A stretch of DNA of 64,000 nt, taken from contig NZ_AP025184.1 in the NCBI RefSeq assembly GCF_020886055.1, positions 62,001 to 126,000 on the forward strand, in the 5' to 3' direction. The notes under the pieces were generated by a model, which was given only the letters and a program-made list of their open reading frames with translations, ran no database searches and was not told the DNA's origin. Below are positions 59,253 through 64,000 of this stretch, piece by piece; position 1 is the first letter of the stretch; every line of letters begins with the position of its first letter. Source of the stretch: Flavobacterium ammoniigenes. GTDB taxonomy: Bacteria > Bacteroidota > Bacteroidia > Flavobacteriales > Flavobacteriaceae. The position numbers and the translations under genes are program-made.

Positions 59253-62200
59253 TTAATTCTCCCAATTTTTTCTTTCCGTGATATAGTAAATCAAAGGCAC
59301 AACAATTAATGTTAAAATGGTCGAAACAATCGCTCCTGCTACTAACGAAATCGCTAATCCTTGGAAGATGGGGTCGAATAAAATAATTGAGGCTCCAATA
59401 ACTACGGCACCTGTTGTCAATAAAATAGGTGTCGTTCTAACAGCTCCTGCTTCTATAATGGCTTGTTTCAATGCAACACCATCGTTCAGACGAATTTCGA
59501 TAAAGTCAATTAATAAAACCGAATTTCGCACCATAACTCCCGCTAAAGCAATCATTCCAATGAAAGAGGTCGCTGTAAAATAAGCGTTTAACAACCAGTG
59601 ACCTAATACAATTCCGATTAATGAAAGTGGAATTGCCAACATCATTACTATTGGGGTTTTAAAATTCTGAAACCAACCCACAATCAGCATATAGATAATT
59701 ACAATTACTACCAAAAACGCCACTCCTAAATCACGGAAAACCTCTAAAGTAATTTGCCACTCTCCATCCCATTTAACAGTAAAATCACTTTCATCTGTAG
59801 GTTGTTCCATGTACAATTCGTTTACTTTATAACCCGCTGGTACTTTGATTTTGGCTAACTTTTCATTCATTCCCAAAATAGCATATACCGGACTTTCAAG
59901 TGTTCCTGCCATATCAGCCGTTACATACACTACTCGTTTTTGATCTTTTCTATAAATGGTTTTTTGTAAAGTATCTTTCACCACTTTTACCAAATCACTA
60001 ACGGCAACCATATTGCCTTGACTTCCTTTGATTTTTAAATTTTGAATATCTTTCAAGCTGGTTTTATCTTTGTCGTCAAGCGCAAGTACAATTCCTACAT
60101 TGTCATTTGAATTTTCGTCATACAAATTAGATACCGGATATTCTTTTAACAAATAGGTTAAATTTCCAACCACTTGCTGTGGAGCAATTCCGTTCAACAT
60201 AGCTTTTTCTTTATCCACTTCCAAACGGTATTCGGTTTGATTATCCTCTACCATCCAATCGGTATCCACTACATCTGAATTGCTTTCTAAAATCGTTTTA
60301 ACTTGATTGGCCACTTTGATTTGCTCTTGGTAATTAGGTCCATAAATTTCAGCAACCAAAGTAGATAATACCGGAGGTCCAGGCGGTACTTCTATTAATT
60401 TTACATTGGCACCATATTTCTTAGCAATTTTCTGAATTTCAGGACGCATTGCTTTCGCAATTTCGTGACTTTGTAAATCACGTTCTTCTTTGTGCAATAA
60501 GTTTACCTGAATATCAGCCATATTACTTCCTCCACGCAAATCATAATGTCGTACAAGTCCATTGAAGGTAATTGGAGCAGAAGTCCCAATATAGTTTTGA
60601 TAATTTACCACTTCTGGTTTAGTTGCTAAATACTGAGCAATCTCTCTTGTTACTGCCGAAGTACGTTCTAAAGTAGTTCCTTCTGGCATATCAATTACCA
60701 CTTGGAATTCGTTTTTATTATCAAATGGCAGCATTTTTACAATTACCGATTTGGTAAAAAACATCAACACCGATCCAAATAACAACACCACTGTTACTGC
60801 TAAAAGCAATCTTCTTTTTGGGCTGCTGTCCAATAAAGGACGCTCGATTTTGTTGTACATTTTATAAATCCAGCTCGTATCCATTCCTTCGGCTTCCTTA
60901 TGCTCCTGCTCTTCTTTTTCTTGCAATAAATGATACCCCAAATATGGCGTAACAGTCAAAGCAACAAATAATGATAAAATCATAGCAATCGAAGCTCCAA
61001 TAGGCATCGGACTCATATAAGGCCCCATCATACCCGACACAAAAGCCATTGGTAAAATCGCAGCAATTACCGTGAAAGTCGCTAGAATAGTTGGATTTCC
61101 TACTTCGTTAATTGCATAAATAGCCGCTTGTTTGAATGGCAAACGTTTCATTTTGAAATGGCGGTGCATATTTTCAGCAATAATAATACTATCATCTACT
61201 ACAATTCCTACCACGAAAACCAAGGCAAAAAGAGTAATCCTATTTAAGGTATAACCCAATAAATAATAAGCAAATAAAGTCAATGCAAACGTTAAGGGTA
61301 CAGAGAAAAACACGACCAATCCACCGCGCCATCCCATGGCTAACATTACTAAAACAGTTACAGCAATAATTGCTATACCAAGGTGCATCAATAACTCTCC
61401 TACTTTATCCGAAGCTGTTTCTCCATAATTACGTGTTACTTCTACGTGAACATCATCAGAGATAATGGTCTTCTTTAAGTGCTCAATTTTTTCAATAATC
61501 TTTTCAGAAATTTTCATCGCATCAGCCCCTTTCACTTTTCCAACTGCTATAGTTACCGCAGGATATTCAGAGGGTGCTGATTTGAATTTTTCGTTGGCTT
61601 TACCAAAACCAAGCGATACATAGCTTCGTGCTGTAGCAGCGCCGTCTTGTACTTTGGCTACCTGTTTTAAGTAAACCGGCATGTTGCGATTAACACCAAC
61701 TACTAAATTTTCAACATCGTCAGCGTTTTCTAAAAATTGACCTGTTTTCAATAAATATTCTTGGTCATTTTCAACAAAAGCACCCGATTGTGAACTGCCA
61801 TTATTGGCTTGAATCATTTGCATAATTCCCAAAGCATCCACACCGTTTTCGGCCATTTTATCTTTGTCTAAAATCACTTTCAATTCGCGATTGCTTCCTC
61901 CAATTTCTTTGGTGATAGCTACATCTTTAACTTTTTCAATTTCTGTCGTTACTTCCTCAGCAATTTGACGCAATTGAAAATCGTCTTGTTTCTCGCTCCA
62001 AAGTGTGATGCCTAACATCGGGACATCGTCAATCGAACGGGTTTTTACCATCGGTTTGTATACGCCTTGTGGAAACATATTTTCGTGTTTCGCTAATTCG
62101 TCATACAATTTTACATACGAACGCTCTACATCTTGACCCACATAAAACTGTACAATCAACATGGCTTGACCATTCATAGCCATCGTATGAACATGCTCCA

Positions 62201-62444
62201 CTCCTTTTATATTGGAAATAATTTTTTCCAATGGTTTAGCAACACGACTTTCTACTTCTGCTGGAGTAGCTCCTGGATAACCCACCATAATGTCTGCCAT
62301 TGGCACATTAATTTGTGGTTCTTCTTCCCTTGGGATTAAAAACGAACTGTACACACCAATGATCATCAACGCCACCATCAATAAAATGGTTAGTTTCGAA
62401 TTGATGAAAAAATTGGCTATTTTTCCTGATATACCTTCTTGCAT
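59253..62444 (-). CDS. RND efflux transporter permease (AcrB-like)
   Basis: A 1063-residue proton-driven inner-membrane pump of the AcrB/MexB/CusA superfamily. N-terminal helix and porter opening (LTILLMVALMIIGVYSSFLIPREEEPQINVPMADIMVGYPGATPAEVESRVAKPLE), TM4 proton-relay motif VVGIVVDDSIIIAENMHRHF with two Asp residues, duplicated second half (FRDLGVAFLVVIVIIYMLIVGWFQNFKTPIVMMLAIPLSLIGIVLGHWLL; LIDFIEIRLNDGVALKQAI). The Asp-Asp in TM4 is of the HAE (drug/organic) type, not the single-Asp HME (metal) type. Substrate unknown. It is encoded with its adaptor and outer-membrane channel upstream and P-II-like and DUF2892 genes downstream, facing the sulfide-oxidation genes. Confidence 0.95.
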   Translation of the reverse strand: MQEGISGKIANFFINSKLTILLMVALMIIGVYSSFLIPREEEPQINVPMADIMVGYPGATPAEVESRVAKPLEKIISNIKGVEHVHTMAMNGQAMLIVQFYVGQDVERSYVKLYDELAKHENMFPQGVYKPMVKTRSIDDVPMLGITLWSEKQDDFQLRQIAEEVTTEIEKVKDVAITKEIGGSNRELKVILDKDKMAENGVDALGIMQMIQANNGSSQSGAFVENDQEYLLKTGQFLENADDVENLVVGVNRNMPVYLKQVAKVQDGAATARSYVSLGFGKANEKFKSAPSEYPAVTIAVGKVKGADAMKISEKIIEKIEHLKKTIISDDVHVEVTRNYGETASDKVGELLMHLGIAIIAVTVLVMLAMGWRGGLVVFFSVPLTFALTLFAYYLLGYTLNRITLFALVFVVGIVVDDSIIIAENMHRHFKMKRLPFKQAAIYAINEVGNPTILATFTVIAAILPMAFVSGMMGPYMSPMPIGASIAMILSLFVALTVTPYLGYHLLQEKEEQEHKEAEGMDTSWIYKMYNKIERPLLDSSPKRRLLLAVTVVLLFGSVLMFFTKSVIVKMLPFDNKNEFQVVIDMPEGTTLERTSAVTREIAQYLATKPEVVNYQNYIGTSAPITFNGLVRHYDLRGGSNMADIQVNLLHKEERDLQSHEIAKAMRPEIQKIAKKYGANVKLIEVPPGPPVLSTLVAEIYGPNYQEQIKVANQVKTILESNSDVVDTDWMVEDNQTEYRLEVDKEKAMLNGIAPQQVVGNLTYLLKEYPVSNLYDENSNDNVGIVLALDDKDKTSLKDIQNLKIKGSQGNMVAVSDLVKVVKDTLQKTIYRKDQKRVVYVTADMAGTLESPVYAILGMNEKLAKIKVPAGYKVNELYMEQPTDESDFTVKWDGEWQITLEVFRDLGVAFLVVIVIIYMLIVGWFQNFKTPIVMMLAIPLSLIGIVLGHWLLNAYFTATSFIGMIALAGVMVRNSVLLIDFIEIRLNDGVALKQAIIEAGAVRTTPILLTTGAVVIGASIILFDPIFQGLAISLVAGAIVSTILTLIVVPLIYYITERKNWEN

Positions 62445-62466
62445 TTTTTTTAGATTAAATGTTTAT

Positions 62467-62484
62467 GAGTTTAAAAGTTTAAAA
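62467..62484. repeat. GTTTAAAA low-complexity repeat between efflux genes
   Basis: Two tandem AGTTTAAAA-type units in the gap between adaptor and permease genes. The same motif surrounds the YcxB-like gene (39031-39052, 39629-39660). Confidence 0.5.
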
Positions 62485-62516
62485 GACTATGCTTAAAACT
62501 GAACACTAACTACTAT

Positions 62517-63599
62517 TTACTGAGCACTAACTTTAGCGCCATTAAATAATTTTCCTTCTGCTGAAACAATGTATTGTTCGTTAGCCGAAAGTCCTGATAA
62601 AACTTCTACTTGATCTCCTGTATTTTTACCAGTACGCAACCATCTTAAAATAGCAACATTACCTGTTCCAATAGTATAAATTCCGGTTAGCTGTCCTTGG
62701 TGTACCAATGCCGATTGTGGCACAAGAACTCTAGTTGTTGTAGCAGGGGTTTGATTTTTATTCTCAATTGGGAATTGTACATTCACAAACATGCCAGAAA
62801 GAATTTTATTAGATGTTTTTGCCAAATTGATTTTTACCAAATATTGACCTCCCGTATTTTTTGCCGAAACACTCACTTCAGCTACTTTTCCGCTAATGGT
62901 TGTATTATTTGATTTTACCAAAACCGTAACTGGCATTCCTTTAGAAATACTATTAATATCACTCTCAGCTACCATAGCTGTAACTTGCAAACGAGAAGCA
63001 CCTTCAATACTTACTAAAGGCATTCCTGGATTGGCCATATCACCTTCTTTAACGAATGTGTTAGTCACTTCACCTGAAAATGGAGCGGTAATATTTGAAT
63101 ATGAAAATTGTGCCTGCACTTCGTTTCGCATCTGTTTAGCACCTTCTAAACCCGCTTTTGCCATTTCGTAGCGAGCGGTCATATCGTCTAATTCTTTTTG
63201 AGAAGCACTTTGTTGTTTGAACAAATTTGTAAAACGATCGTAATCTTTTTTGGCATTGTTATATCCCGCAGTAGCTTGCAAAATTGCAGACTCTACTTGG
63301 GCTTTTTTAGCTTGTAAGTCCGAGTTATTGATACTAACCAATAATTGTCCCGCACTGACTCTCTGACCCACTTGAACGTGAATTTTAGTCACATAACCCA
63401 TCATTCGGGTACTTAAATTAGCGCTGTTCTCTGCTTCTATTTTTCCACTAGCTGTTACAAATTGTCCGTTGCTAGTAGATCCAACACCACTTAATTGAAC
63501 TGCAATTGCGGGTTCATTTGTTGTTACTTCTTGTTTCTCTTTTCCACACGATAAAAATGCGAATGTAGAAAGGGTAAGGATGGCTATTGTCTTTTTCAT
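62517..63599 (-). CDS. RND efflux periplasmic adaptor (membrane fusion protein)
   Basis: A 360-residue lipoprotein adaptor. Signal with lipobox AFLSC (Cys18). Barrel-sandwich/lipoyl half GYVTKIHVQVGQRVSAGQLLVSINNSDLQAKKAQVESAI, helical hairpin (about 95-165), second lipoyl half ITAPFSGEVTNTFVKEGDMANPGMPLVSIEG, beta-barrel and membrane-proximal domains ending VEVLSGLSANEQYIVSAEGKLFNGAKVSAQ. It bridges the permease and the TolC-like channel. Located between the channel gene (39 bp) and the permease gene (72 bp). No histidine/methionine-rich metal-binding end is seen. Confidence 0.95.
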   Translation of the reverse strand: MKKTIAILTLSTFAFLSCGKEKQEVTTNEPAIAVQLSGVGSTSNGQFVTASGKIEAENSANLSTRMMGYVTKIHVQVGQRVSAGQLLVSINNSDLQAKKAQVESAILQATAGYNNAKKDYDRFTNLFKQQSASQKELDDMTARYEMAKAGLEGAKQMRNEVQAQFSYSNITAPFSGEVTNTFVKEGDMANPGMPLVSIEGASRLQVTAMVAESDINSISKGMPVTVLVKSNNTTISGKVAEVSVSAKNTGGQYLVKINLAKTSNKILSGMFVNVQFPIENKNQTPATTTRVLVPQSALVHQGQLTGIYTIGTGNVAILRWLRTGKNTGDQVEVLSGLSANEQYIVSAEGKLFNGAKVSAQ

Positions 63600-63638
63600 G
63601 TCTTGTATATATTGAAATTTATTTTTTTGTATTGCTAT

Positions 63639-64000
63639 TTACTTTGTTAAAAACTGAACATATTCTTTGGTGAAGTTGTACTCAAAAACAGATTGTAAAA
63701 ACTCTAATTCTTTTTGAGCCATTTGTGTTTCAGACTGCAATAAATCGGTTGTTTTTTCCAATCCTTGGGTGAATCTATTTGAGCGGATACGATACGCTTC
63801 TTGCGATTGTTCTAAAGCCAATTTGGATAAATTTACTTTGTTTTCAGCATCACGTAATTGGCGATTGGTCTTATTCAATTCCAGCTGACTTTGTGCTTTG
63901 TATTGTTGACTTTCTAAACTTGATTTTTGGTAATCTGCTTTGGCTTTTTCTAATTTACCAATACTTTTAAATCCGTCAAAAACAGACCAAGATAATTGTG
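63639..64000 (-). CDS. TolC-family outer-membrane efflux channel (5' end outside window)
   Basis: The last ~120 residues of a TolC-like protein; the frame stays open to the right edge. Visible sequence begins QLSWSVFDGFKSIGKLEKAKADYQK, a typical TolC LxWxlFdGgr strand-turn-helix, and continues as coiled-coil helix (NRQLRDAENKVNLSKLALEQSQEAYRIRSNRFTQGLEKTTDLLQSETQMAQKELEFLQSVFEYNFTKEYVQFLTK), the second repeat of the family. It is the channel of the tripartite RND pump and is transcribed leftward into the adaptor gene. A start at an internal TTG/ATG near 63878 is not credible because homologous sequence continues upstream. Confidence 0.93.
   Translation of the reverse strand, partial: QLSWSVFDGFKSIGKLEKAKADYQKSSLESQQYKAQSQLELNKTNRQLRDAENKVNLSKLALEQSQEAYRIRSNRFTQGLEKTTDLLQSETQMAQKELEFLQSVFEYNFTKEYVQFLTK

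Overview
The window is chromosomal DNA of a member of the Bacteroidota, most likely Flavobacterium or a close relative. The reasons are a complete gldK-gldL-gldM-gldN gliding and type IX secretion operon, a 287-residue primary sigma factor without region 1.1, many promoters with a TAnnTTTG -7 box instead of TATAAT, low GC, and families typical of this phylum (GSCFA, DUF5522, HYC_CC_PP, DUF2490). It is mostly conserved housekeeping DNA. I found no transposase, prophage, integrase or CRISPR array.

Layout. 1-2635: hemL (cut by the window edge), a LysM glucosaminidase and an ACC-deaminase-like enzyme, all leftward. 2722-6292: DUF5522, DUF4136 lipoprotein, ilvA, GSCFA protein, small membrane protein. 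6341-12839: alaS, LytM peptidase, MerR, LemA plus two TPM proteins, Rrf2 regulator. 12882-16243: a Met/Cys-ending leader peptide, a TonB receptor and a small secreted protein. 16261-20422: SDR, DUF2490, der, a structured intergenic element, era, initiator tRNA. 20537-28817: NodB deacetylase, VWA/AAA pair, GNAT-like protein, ABC-F, DUF983, FAD oxidoreductase. 28913-37293: gldKLMN, a degenerate arginase-fold protein and topA. 37579-44772: miaB, YcxB-like protein, a sigma54 activator, lptE, a TPR protein, secG, groESL. 44833-48486: DedA and a three-gene heavy-metal (probably copper) operon. 48616-55409: GAF protein, two tandem TonB_C/YwqK-like proteins, rpsO, pnp, rpoD, rpe. 55499-64000: Crp/Fnr regulator, methyltransferase, sulfide:quinone oxidoreductase and small membrane proteins rightward, facing a leftward RND efflux operon that carries a P-II-like protein and DUF2892.

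Most notable observation. Three promoters in the window (methyltransferase, sulfide:quinone oxidoreductase, DUF983) each carry a GTGA-N6-TTAC palindrome whose end lies 22-23 bp before the -7 box, i.e. centred near -41. In all three the motif reads GTGA....TGTTAC. The adjacent Crp/Fnr protein (55499-56128) has a REVISR recognition helix suited to GTGA and a Cys77/Cys83/Cys84 cluster in its sensor domain. Together these suggest a small regulon linking sulfide or redox state to quinone-linked sulfide oxidation, methyl transfer and a respiratory-type DUF983 protein.

Other points of interest are a leader peptide ending Met-Cys-Met-Cys between an Rrf2 regulator and a TonB receptor, a multi-hairpin element between era and der, an arginase-fold protein that has lost metal ligands beside the gliding operon, and a sigma54-like box in front of groESL. 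Promoter, operator and RNA-structure calls were made by eye and are not experimentally proven.
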